A DNA stretch of 21,338 bases from NCBI GenBank assembly GCA_943367595.1, contig CALRJS020000048.1:1-21338 (forward strand). Reading direction: 5' to 3'. How positions within the stretch are numbered: position 1 is the first letter of the stretch; the number at the start of each line of letters is the position of its first letter. Of this stretch, positions 14,187 to 20,739 are shown one piece after another. The notes under the pieces were generated by a model. The model saw only the letters and a list, made by a program, of their open reading frames with translations. It did not search any database and was not told the origin of the DNA. The position numbers were made by a program, and so were the translations under genes. Origin of the DNA: MW101C3 sp943367595 (GTDB lineage Bacteria > Cyanobacteriota > Cyanobacteriia > PCC-6307 > Cyanobiaceae).

Positions 14187-16037
14187 ATGCCTGCCATCAC
14201 CCAGGGTTGCCATACGTCCGGCCCGGCGGCGCCGCTGCCGGGCGGGGTGCGCCAGGTGGCCTTGATCGGCATGCCCAACACGGGCAAATCCACCCTCTAC
14301 AACAAGCTCACCGGCGGCCGCGCCCATGTGGCCAACTGGCCGGGCCTCACCGTGGATCTGCTGCGCGGCGAGTTGCCCGCCGATGCCTTCGGCAACGACT
14401 ACCAGCTGGTGGATCTGCCTGGCATTCACGACCTCAAGGGCAGCAGCGAAGACGAGGCGATCGTGCGCCGCTATCTGGCCACAGCCCCGCCGGATCTGAT
14501 CGTGCTGGTGATCAACACCAGCCGCGCCGCCACCCAGCTGCGCCTCGCCCTGGAGCTGCGCGCCACCGGCCTGCCGTTCATCGTGGCGCTCAACATGAGC
14601 GACGAAGCCGCGCGCTTCGGCGTGAAGGTGAACATGGCCCGCCTCAGTGAAGACCTGCAGGTGCCGGTGGTGCCGATCAGCGCCCGGAGCGGTCGCGGGG
14701 TGCCGGATCTCCTTTGTCAGATACACCGCCTGGAGGCGATCACCTTTCCGCCCCCTGCTCCCCTGGAGCCCGATGAACTCGACGCGCGCCTGCAGGCGTT
14801 GTCAGCAGCCTGCGTGCAGGCACCGCACGGCCTGATCGATCGGCTCAGCCACCGGATCGACCGCTTCCTGCTGCATCCGGCGGTGGGAGTGCTGGCGTTC
14901 CTGGTCGTGATGCTGGCCATGTTCCAGGCGATCTACGCGGTCGGCACGCCGCTGCAGGAGCTGCTTGGAAGTGCCGCCGATGCGATGGAAGCCCGGCTGC
15001 TGCTGCCGCTGCTGCAGGCCCTGCGGCTTTCGCCCTTCCTCGTGCACCTGGCCACCGATGGGGTGTGGCTCGGGCTCACCACCGTGGTGAGCTTCATGCC
15101 GATCATCTTCCTCTTCTATCTGATGATCTCCCTGATCGAAGACTCGGGCTATCTGGCCCGTTCCGCCTTCCTGATGGACGGCTTCATGCACTGGCTCGGC
15201 ATGGATGGCCGCAGCTTCGTGCTGCAGATCATGGGCTTCGGCTGCAACGTGCCGGCGATCATGGGCACCCGGGTGATCCGCGACCGCCCCCGGCGGCTGC
15301 TGTCGATGCTGGTGATCCCCTTCTCGCTGTGCCAGGCGCGGCTGGCGGTGTTCGTGTTCATGGCCGGCGCCTTCTTTGTGCGCCCCTGGTGGGCGGCGGG
15401 CCTGGTGGTGTTCGGCTTCTACGTGATGAGCTTCGTGGCGGCGGTGCTCACCGCACTGCTGTTCAAGCACGTGTATCGCGGCCGCGAGGGATTCGTGCTC
15501 GAGCTGCCCCCGTACCGCACCCCCAGCCTCGACACCATGCTGCAGCGCGCCTGGCAGCAGATGGTGAATTTCTTTTTCACCACCTGCCAGTTCATCGTGA
15601 TCGGCGTGATCGCCGTGTGGCTGCTCAACAACCTGCCGCCGGGCGTGGATCCGCTCTCCGGCCTGTCACTGTCGGGAATGATCGGGCGCACCTTCCAGCC
15701 GCTGCTTGGGCCGATCGGCATGAACCCGGCCCTCACGGTGTCGCTGATCTTTGGTTTCGTGGCCAAGGAAATCCTGCTGGGGGCGATGGCGGTGATCTAT
15801 GCCACCAGCCAGGCGGGCCTGGGCGGAGCGCTGGTGCAGGCGATCACGCCGCTTCAGGCCGTCAGCTTCATGATGTTCGCCCTCCTCTACACCCCCTGCC
15901 TGTCCACGGTGGCGGTGCAGTGGCAGGAATCCCGCAGCCGTGTCTTCGTGCTGGTGTCCCTGGTGTGGTCGTTCACGCTGGCCTGGGTGATGGCCCTGCT
16001 CACCTACCAGGGCGGCCTGCTGCTCGGCCTGGGCTGA
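14187..16037 (+). CDS. feoB: Ferrous iron transporter FeoB
   Basis: A 616-residue inner-membrane Fe(II) transporter. The N-terminal G domain shows G1 GMPNTGKST (28-36), G2 NWPGLT (50-55), G3 DLPG (76-79), G4 NMSD (136-139) and G5 SARSG (165-169). The membrane part begins near residue 230 and carries two Gate-type repeats, with GFGCNVPAIMG (350-360) and the later PCLSTVAVQW conserved. The length is at the short end for FeoB and typical of cyanobacterial forms. The ATG at 14187 follows AGGGG-like purines (GTGAGGGG). Its partner feoA lies just downstream but on the opposite strand, so the two are not one operon here. Iron-responsive control is likely but no operator was identified. Confidence 0.96.
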   Translation: MPAITQGCHTSGPAAPLPGGVRQVALIGMPNTGKSTLYNKLTGGRAHVANWPGLTVDLLRGELPADAFGNDYQLVDLPGIHDLKGSSEDEAIVRRYLATAPPDLIVLVINTSRAATQLRLALELRATGLPFIVALNMSDEAARFGVKVNMARLSEDLQVPVVPISARSGRGVPDLLCQIHRLEAITFPPPAPLEPDELDARLQALSAACVQAPHGLIDRLSHRIDRFLLHPAVGVLAFLVVMLAMFQAIYAVGTPLQELLGSAADAMEARLLLPLLQALRLSPFLVHLATDGVWLGLTTVVSFMPIIFLFYLMISLIEDSGYLARSAFLMDGFMHWLGMDGRSFVLQIMGFGCNVPAIMGTRVIRDRPRRLLSMLVIPFSLCQARLAVFVFMAGAFFVRPWWAAGLVVFGFYVMSFVAAVLTALLFKHVYRGREGFVLELPPYRTPSLDTMLQRAWQQMVNFFFTTCQFIVIGVIAVWLLNNLPPGVDPLSGLSLSGMIGRTFQPLLGPIGMNPALTVSLIFGFVAKEILLGAMAVIYATSQAGLGGALVQAITPLQAVSFMMFALLYTPCLSTVAVQWQESRSRVFVLVSLVWSFTLAWVMALLTYQGGLLLGLG

Positions 16038-16068
16038 GCGGCTTGCTGAGCCGCCTGGGCTGAGCGGC
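16027..16068 (+). repeat. 16-bp direct repeat and hairpin at the feoB stop
   Basis: GCCTGGGCTGAGCGGC is present at 16027-16042, including the feoB stop codon, and again at 16053-16068. Between them GCGGCT/AGCCGC (16038-16043 and 16049-16054) forms a stem. A small duplication may have created a terminator-like element between convergent feoB and feoA. Confidence 0.5.
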
Positions 16069-16118
16069 CTCCGGACACTTCTTGTGGGCTTACTGCGCCT
16101 GGAGCTGGGGGAAGCGCA

Positions 16119-16349
16119 TCACGCTGCCAGGGGCCGGATCGCCATCTCGGCCGCATCACTGCGCCGCAGCATGAATTCCAGCTGCCCGCAACGCACATGC
16201 AGCAGGCCGCCGGGGAAGCCACGACGCAGCACCTGCACTTCGGAGCCCGGCCGCAATCCCATCGCCCGCAGACGGTCGTGGAGGGAGGGGAGCTGGGGCA
16301 GCGTGACCAGCACGACGACCTGACCGATCGGCGCGGTTGCCAGCGTCAT
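16119..16349 (-). CDS. feoA: FeoA family protein
   Basis: A 76-residue SH3-like protein that assists FeoB in ferrous iron uptake at the cytoplasmic side. The pattern LRAMGLRPGSEVQVLRRGFP followed by GGLLHVRCGQLEFMLRRSDA matches FeoA (MGL.PG..v.v......g.P...v.g....lr...A..i.V). The ATG at 16349 gives the standard length. It is transcribed toward feoB from the other strand and stops 81 bases from the feoB stop, whereas most bacteria have a feoAB operon. Its start is 39 bases from that of the divergent DUF2256 gene, so promoters must overlap or lie within coding DNA. Confidence 0.9.
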   Translation of the reverse strand: MTLATAPIGQVVVLVTLPQLPSLHDRLRAMGLRPGSEVQVLRRGFPGGLLHVRCGQLEFMLRRSDAAEMAIRPLAA

Positions 16350-16388
16350 GGTGGTGGACTGGAAGCGTTGTTCAACGTAGGAGGTGGG

Positions 16389-16574
16389 ATGGCAGCACAA
16401 CAGCCTGCCAACCGGCCGTCGCGGCGTGGTGACCGCCCCACCAAGATCTGCCCGGTGTGCGGCAGGCCGTTCCAATGGCGACGCCGCTGGAGCGCCGTGT
16501 GGGAGGAGGTGCGTTACTGCTCCGAGCGTTGCCGGCGGCGGCGGGGCGGCACAGTGGACCCTGCAACCCGCTGA
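16389..16574 (+). CDS. DUF2256 small zinc-ribbon-like protein
   Basis: A 61-residue, very basic protein. CPVCGRPFQWRRRW and CSERCRRRR form the DUF2256 signature CxxCxRPFxWRxxW...Cs.rC, with four cysteines likely to bind zinc. The ATG at 16389 has a strong AGGAGG four bases upstream. These proteins are widespread in cyanobacteria and proteobacteria, often beside cryptochrome-type genes, but their function is unknown. The YciI-like gene starts eight bases after its stop, suggesting co-transcription. Confidence 0.88.
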   Translation: MAAQQPANRPSRRGDRPTKICPVCGRPFQWRRRWSAVWEEVRYCSERCRRRRGGTVDPATR

Positions 16575-16582
16575 CCACGGCG

Positions 16583-16855
16583 ATGGCGAAATTCGTGCTC
16601 TGGGGCACCTACTGCGAGGACGCCCTCACGCGGCGCACCCCCTTCCGGCAGGAACACCTCGACGGCCTGCACCGCCAGCATGCGGAGGGTGTGCTGCTCA
16701 CGATCGGACCCACCGAAGGCAGCACCCATGTGTTCGGCCTGTATGAAGCCGATGCCTTGGAGCAGGTGGAAGCGCTGGTGCACGCGGACGTGTATGCCCG
16801 CGAGGGCATCTGGACCGAGGTGCACGTATACCCGTGGATACAGGCGATCGGATAA
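16583..16855 (+). CDS. YciI-like protein
   Basis: A 90-residue ferredoxin-like-fold protein. The pattern RTPFRQEHLDGLHRQHAEGV, then LTIGPTEG, YEADALEQVEALVHADVYAR and WTEVHVYPW, is typical of the YciI family. The small dimeric proteins in this family carry a conserved His/Asp pair of unclear enzymatic role. It starts eight bases after the DUF2256 gene. The start ATG at 16583 fits family length. The substrate is unknown. Confidence 0.85.
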   Translation: MAKFVLWGTYCEDALTRRTPFRQEHLDGLHRQHAEGVLLTIGPTEGSTHVFGLYEADALEQVEALVHADVYAREGIWTEVHVYPWIQAIG

Positions 16856-16911
16856 GCCATCGGCCGTGAAGCGCCGCGTGGCTGGATTCGCCGCCTGAGT
16901 GAGCTGTGGCT

Positions 16912-17325
16912 TCAGCCAACGGGCGGGGCTGGTTTCCAGTCGCGCAGGGCCTGCTCCCACACCCAGGCCGCCACCAACTGGTCGCCACCCTCGCCGAGCA
17001 CCTTGGCGTAGCCGCTCATCTGGCCCTGACCGGCGGCGGCAATCCGGGCGATGGCCTCAGGGCCGTCGATGCCCTGGCGCTGCAGGGCGGCCAGCTTCAG
17101 CGTTTTGCCGCGCCTCAGGATGTTGCCGCCGTTGACGTGACAACCCACGCAGTGGTTCTCGAACAGCTGGGCGCCGCTGGCCTCAAGGGTGGCAGCGTCC
17201 CCCCAGGCGGGCCGGGGCCACCAGGCCAGCAGGATCAGCGCGAAGGCCACCAGCCAGGCCATCAGCCGGGGCCACCGGACGGCAGCGGAGCCGGGGTCTG
17301 GGGGGTGGGCGCAGGGAAGGGGCAT
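16912..17325 (-). CDS. Cytochrome c6-like c-type cytochrome
   Basis: A 137-residue precursor, or 116 if Met22 is the start. A signal peptide (WLVAFALILLAWWPRPAWG) precedes a mature domain of about 95 residues with the haem motif CVGCH (59-63) and an axial Met103 in GQGQMSGY. GAQLFENHCVGCHVNGGN and the following ILRRGKTLKLAALQ closely follow the cytochrome c6 (PetJ) pattern. It would carry electrons in the thylakoid lumen or periplasm. MSGY instead of the usual MPAF suggests one of the c6-like paralogues (c6B/c6C type). It lies 26 bases after the cyAbrB gene and is probably co-transcribed with it. Confidence 0.85.
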   Translation of the reverse strand: MPLPCAHPPDPGSAAVRWPRLMAWLVAFALILLAWWPRPAWGDAATLEASGAQLFENHCVGCHVNGGNILRRGKTLKLAALQRQGIDGPEAIARIAAAGQGQMSGYAKVLGEGGDQLVAAWVWEQALRDWKPAPPVG

Positions 17326-17351
17326 GGGGGGCGGCGCCAGGGACGGATGGA

Positions 17352-17720
17352 TCAGTCGTCGGCCTCGCCATCTTCGCTGCCGGCGGGGATCAGCCGGATC
17401 TGCTTGCGGCCCAGCTTGATCTCGAATTCGTCGCCGGGCTTGAGATCCAGCATGGCGGTGTAGGCCTTGCCGATCAGCAGGTTGCCGTTGCCTTGCACGG
17501 TGGCGATGTAGCTGAGCTTGCGGCCACCCTTGCCCATCTTGCTGGTGGCACCAAGGTCGACCCCCTTGGCCTCCAGCAGCGCCTCATAGAAGGCCGTGAA
17601 GTTGAGGCGGTCGGAGCCATCCTTCTTGGTGGAAACATAGCCACAGGCACGAACGATTTCGGATTTCCCGACATCGCCCATCTCCTTGACCTTGGCCAGC
17701 AAATCTGCTCCTTTGATCAT
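17352..17720 (-). CDS. Cyanobacterial AbrB-like transcription regulator (cyAbrB)
   Basis: A 122-residue DNA-binding protein of the cyAbrB family. These regulators control carbon/nitrogen balance and other genes in cyanobacteria. The N-terminal GADLLAKVKEMGDVGKSEIV and CGYVSTKKDGSDRLNFTAFY, and the C-terminal swapped-hairpin half NGNLLIGKAYT and LKPGDEFEIKLGRKQIRLI, are characteristic. The ATG at 17720 has GGAG eight bases upstream on the minus strand. An earlier in-frame ATG (17750) is less likely. It ends in an acidic tail (SEDGEADD). The downstream cytochrome gene follows closely in the same direction. Confidence 0.9.
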   Translation of the reverse strand: MIKGADLLAKVKEMGDVGKSEIVRACGYVSTKKDGSDRLNFTAFYEALLEAKGVDLGATSKMGKGGRKLSYIATVQGNGNLLIGKAYTAMLDLKPGDEFEIKLGRKQIRLIPAGSEDGEADD

Positions 17721-18108
17721 GAGATCTTCTCCGTTGTACGTGCCTAACACTCTACAACTTACACGACGGATCGATCGTATGCGAATGCCACAGCCCCACT
17801 CCGCGTTTTCACGGTGCCCAGATCGTGGACAATGATCAGCGCCTCGACAACGCCCCGACAGTACGCCTCAGGCCGTCAACAGTGGCCCTGTGATGCGGAT
17901 GCAGGGCGGCCACTTTGTGCTGAGGTGGCCATCGACCAGCTGCGGATCCGGCACCAACCCACAGCTTCAACATGGCAGGTTCGCCCTCTTCTCCCAGCCA
18001 ACACTCAGGCAGGGGTGAATAACTGGGAAGATAGCGAAACCCCTGGCCGAAGCGAATGTACACTTCGTTCCCCCTAGCTTCAAGGCACGCTTCTGCAGGG
18101 TCGCAGCC
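17721..18108. other. Divergent intergenic region between cyAbrB and the GNAT gene, with a possible short minus-strand relic
   Basis: It must hold the cyAbrB promoter on its left side. AGTGGC...GGCCACT forms an imperfect hairpin at 17881-17914. On the minus strand a frame ending at 17836 translates to a protein-like segment (VYIRFGQGFRYLPSYSPLPE and onward, about 75 residues from a GTG at 18070). This could be a small gene or a decayed one; I do not recognise it and rate it low. Confidence 0.3.
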
Positions 18109-18606
18109 GTGCTGATCCGTCGTCTCACTCCCGACGATCACGCCGCCGTTATCGACGTGTATCGCGATGCCGTGCTCACCCAGGCCCCTGCGCTTTACAG
18201 CCCGCAACAAGTGGCGGCCTGGGCAGGTCTGCCGCTGAGCCGCCCTGACTTCAAGCTCACTCTGGAGCGGGGATTCGGCCTGGTGAGTGAGGGTGAAGCC
18301 TCCGGCGCCGATCCGGTGGCGCCGATCGAGGCGTTCGCCGTGCTGGAGCCGCTGGATCGCGTTTCGCTGTTGTATTGCCGTGGCCGTTCCTGCCGCCAGG
18401 GCAGGGCCGGTGCCCTGTTGCAGGCCCTCGAAGCCCTGGCGCGCACCGCTGGGGTGGCCTCCCTGCGCACGGAAGCCAGCTTCATCTCCCGTCCGCTGTT
18501 TGAGCGTCAGGGTTGGCAGGTGATGGCGATCGAGGACCTTGAACTGGGGGGGGTGTCGTTCCGGCGCTCGCTGATGCACAAAACCCTCGATTCCACCCCG
18601 CCGTGA
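18109..18606 (+). CDS. GNAT family N-acetyltransferase
   Basis: A 165-residue protein with the GNAT layout. It opens with IRRLTPDDHAAVIDVYRDAV, continues with a central strand IEAFAVLEPLDRVSLLYC and an acetyl-CoA loop CRQGRAGALLQALEALARTA (a looser form of Q/RxxGxG/A), and closes with ASFISRPLFERQGWQVM, as in YafP-like members. The substrate is unknown. The start is a GTG at 18109 with no strong ribosome-binding site. Its stop overlaps the start region of the Nif11/cupin gene (TGATGATG), so the two are probably translated together. Confidence 0.85.
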   Translation: MLIRRLTPDDHAAVIDVYRDAVLTQAPALYSPQQVAAWAGLPLSRPDFKLTLERGFGLVSEGEASGADPVAPIEAFAVLEPLDRVSLLYCRGRSCRQGRAGALLQALEALARTAGVASLRTEASFISRPLFERQGWQVMAIEDLELGGVSFRRSLMHKTLDSTPP

Positions 18607-19160
18607 TGATGGACAGGTCAGCGTCAGGCTCCATGGCCGAAAGCGATCTGCAGCAGTTCCGCACCAAGGTGAGCCAGTTGGTGGCCTTCTTGGCCCTCAG
18701 CGACGCCGACCCCGCCATGGAGCAGGCCCTGCGCGACTGCAGCAGCCATCACCAGGTGGTGGCATTGGCCCGCAGCCACGGTTTCGAGATCGGCCGCCGC
18801 TGGGGCGAGACCCTGCCGCCCCCAGCTCCGGATGCCGACAATCTGCTGGCCAGCAGCTGTCCGCCGCAGGGTGAGGAGCGGCTGGATCTGCTGCTCGACA
18901 CCCCCGACCTACGGCTGGAGCGGATCCATTCCTGCGCCTGGTCCACCCCTGCCGGGCAATGGCAGAGCCAGGAACTTGAGGAGTGGGTGCTGGTGCTGCG
19001 CGGCGGTGCCCGTCTGGCCTTCGCCGATGAAGCCACCAGCCGGGAGCTGGTGGCGGGCGACACGCTGCGGATCGCCCCCGGACGCCCGCACCGGGTGGAG
19101 GCTACGGATCCTGCTCCGGGAACGCTCTGGCTGGCGCTGCACTGGCGTTCACGCTCGTGA
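18606..19160 (+). CDS. Nif11 domain/cupin domain fusion protein
   Basis: A 184-residue protein. Residues about 11-62 (DLQQFRTKVSQLVAFLALSD, then VVALARSHGFEI) match the Nif11 domain, known from nitrogen-fixation loci and from leader peptides of cyanobacterial lanthipeptides. Residues about 110-178 form a small cupin barrel (LEEWVLVLRGGARLAF, ELVAGDTLRIAPGRPHRVEA). The cupin part keeps the G..H end, a possible metal site. There is no GG-type cleavage site or core peptide, so it is not a precursor peptide itself. Possible starts are GTG 18603, ATG 18606, ATG 18609 or ATG 18633. Its 3' end overlaps the convergent psiE-like gene by 59 bases. Confidence 0.82.
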   Translation: MMDRSASGSMAESDLQQFRTKVSQLVAFLALSDADPAMEQALRDCSSHHQVVALARSHGFEIGRRWGETLPPPAPDADNLLASSCPPQGEERLDLLLDTPDLRLERIHSCAWSTPAGQWQSQELEEWVLVLRGGARLAFADEATSRELVAGDTLRIAPGRPHRVEATDPAPGTLWLALHWRSRS

Positions 19161-19593
19161 TCTCGGCACGGCGCACCAGCCAGTAACCCCCCGACAGCGA
19201 CAGCACGGCCAGACCGAGGCCCACCAGCAGCATCGGTTTGTCTTCCGAGCCCGGCGGCAGCACGATCACCTTTCGCGCCACGGCCGTGAGCGCCGTGATC
19301 AGCACCAGCTCGATCTGCACCACGTGATGGCGCAGGTAGGCGGTGACGTTCTGCAGGACTTCCAGCGCGATCAGCAGCGTGAGCAGATCGCCGAGCAGGC
19401 GGATCAGGTCGTCGCCCAACCAGCCGGTGTTGGGATCAATGAATTGCTGGATCACCGCACCGACGAACTGGACGGTGGCCGCCAGCAGCACGATGCAGAG
19501 AATCAACGAGAGCACCTTGGCGAGTTGGCGCTCGAAACGATCAACGAGATGGAGAAAGGCCTCGTCTCCCGCTTTGCCACGGCTCCAGCGCAT
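19102..19593 (-). CDS. PsiE-family (phosphate-starvation-inducible E) membrane protein
   Basis: A 163-residue protein with four predicted membrane spans, starting with LAKVLSLILCIVLLAATVQF. The segment LLGDLLTLLIALEVLQNVTA then YLRHHVVQIELVLITALTAVARKVIV is the PsiE-family signature. The function is unknown. The name comes from E. coli phosphate-starvation induction and does not prove such regulation here. It starts on the last base of the preceding small secreted-protein gene (TGATG), so the two are coupled, and its 3' end overlaps the Nif11/cupin gene from the other strand. Confidence 0.85.
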   Translation of the reverse strand: MRWSRGKAGDEAFLHLVDRFERQLAKVLSLILCIVLLAATVQFVGAVIQQFIDPNTGWLGDDLIRLLGDLLTLLIALEVLQNVTAYLRHHVVQIELVLITALTAVARKVIVLPPGSEDKPMLLVGLGLAVLSLSGGYWLVRRAEITSVNASAAPARAFPEQDP

Positions 19594-19841
19594 CAGTTAC
19601 CGAAGGGGGTGAACTGGGGTTTGGCGCGGGTGTCGCCGGGAGGGTTCTCGATCTTGGTGTCACAGGTGATCGAGCCATCGGCCGCCGTGACGCAATTGGT
19701 GGGCACGATGCGGGTGGCGGGACCCACGTTGCTGCCCGGACCCAGCAGGTAGCCCTCGCGCTGGGCGAACGCCGGACCCGTGCCAAGACTGCCGGCGCTG
19801 ATCAGGGCGCCGCTGACGAGCAGCATCAGCGATCGGCCCAT
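19593..19841 (-). CDS. Small secreted hypothetical protein
   Basis: An 82-residue protein from the ATG at 19841. The start MGRSLMLLVSGALISAGSLG ends in a signal-peptidase I-like site near GPAFA-Q, leaving a mature chain of about 54 residues with two cysteines (TNCVTAADGSITCDTKIENP) and the end RAKPQFTPFGN. I do not recognise a family. The two cysteines probably form a disulfide in the periplasm. It overlaps psiE by one base. A longer start at 19877 is possible but would weaken the signal peptide. Confidence 0.65.
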   Translation of the reverse strand: MGRSLMLLVSGALISAGSLGTGPAFAQREGYLLGPGSNVGPATRIVPTNCVTAADGSITCDTKIENPPGDTRAKPQFTPFGN

Positions 19842-19914
19842 GGCTGGGCCGGTGGGTGGACGACGGGGGGGCAGCATCGGAGGCCGGCGAATGCTCCCAC
19901 TCTGCCTGCGGGGA

Positions 19915-20220
19915 TCAGTTCTGGCCGTCCTGCAGGATTTCCTGCAGCAACAGATCCAGCTGTCCGTCGAGCTGCTCATCCGGGCGCCCCTCCAGCTGCT
20001 CACCCAGCCACTGCTCCTCGATCGCGCAGAGCTGGGCAGCGAGCCGCGCCAGGCCTTCCTCCTGCTCCAGCCGCTGCAGTTCTTCGAGCAGCACCGGCAT
20101 GCGGATCGAGCCGGCCCGCAGCGCCCGGCGCAGGTCCGACTGGGTGCGGCCGTGGTGACGCATCCATTCCTTCAGGAAGGTCTGCAGATCCTCCAGTTGC
20201 GGGGAGGTGAAGGAGGCCAT
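19915..20220 (-). CDS. Hypothetical helical protein with possible HTH
   Basis: A 101-residue, almost fully helical protein. LEDLQTFLKEWMRHHGRTQS followed by DLRRALRAGSIRMPVLLEEL has the shape of a helix-turn-helix of the Cro/XRE kind. The C-terminal half is Glu/Leu-rich (EEQWLGEQLEGRPDEQLDGQ). The ATG at 20220 shares its A with the DUF1232 stop codon, so it is coupled to that gene. A TTG one codon upstream is an alternative. The family is not recognised; picocyanobacterial conservation is likely but unchecked. Confidence 0.7.
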   Translation of the reverse strand: MASFTSPQLEDLQTFLKEWMRHHGRTQSDLRRALRAGSIRMPVLLEELQRLEQEEGLARLAAQLCAIEEQWLGEQLEGRPDEQLDGQLDLLLQEILQDGQN

Positions 20221-20645
20221 CAACGGGTGGGCGGGAACCAGCGATCCAGTTTGCGGCGTGCCCGTAACCGGATGTCCGGGGTGAGGTGGCTGCCGGTGAG
20301 CCCCAGCAGGGCTGTGAGCGCCACCAGATCATCGCTGAAGCCGGCCACCGGCACGAAGTCGGGGATGAGATCGAGGGGCAGCAGCAGGTAGGTGAGTGCC
20401 GCCAGCATGGTGAGGCGCACCTGCGGCGGGGTCTGGCCGTCGAGCAGCAATTCCAGACATTCCAGCGCGGGCAGGGCGATCGCCCGACCGGCGCGCCGCA
20501 GCAGCCGCCGCAGCAGCCCTTCATCCACCACGCTGCTTTCCAGCACCTGTGCATCCACGGTGCGGTCGGCATCGCCGGTGCCATCGGGATTGAAGCCGGA
20601 GGCATCAAAACCAGCGGCGCCCGTGGAGGCTTCTCCTGACGTCAT
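20220..20645 (-). CDS. DUF1232 (YkvA-like) protein
   Basis: A 141-residue protein whose core ALTYLLLPLDLIPDFVPVAG then FSDDLVALTALL is the DUF1232 signature (Y...P.DliPdf.P..G..DD). It has one or two hydrophobic helices. The first 40 residues are low-complexity and Ser/Gly/Asp-rich. The function is unknown. It begins 95 bases after the sigma-factor stop and is followed directly by the small HTH-like gene. Confidence 0.85.
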   Translation of the reverse strand: MTSGEASTGAAGFDASGFNPDGTGDADRTVDAQVLESSVVDEGLLRRLLRRAGRAIALPALECLELLLDGQTPPQVRLTMLAALTYLLLPLDLIPDFVPVAGFSDDLVALTALLGLTGSHLTPDIRLRARRKLDRWFPPTR

Positions 20646-20739
20646 CGCTCACTCCAAGCCATGGAATCCACCCATCATCGCGGCGGTTTCCGCAGAGCTC
20701 CAGGGCGGACTTCTGGCCGGAGAGGGCGGTGATCACGGC

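Noticed and set aside
20476..20483. GCGATCGC octamer (HIP1)
   Set aside because: A single clear copy is seen in the window, inside a coding region, so it supports neither a local function nor a strong taxonomic claim.
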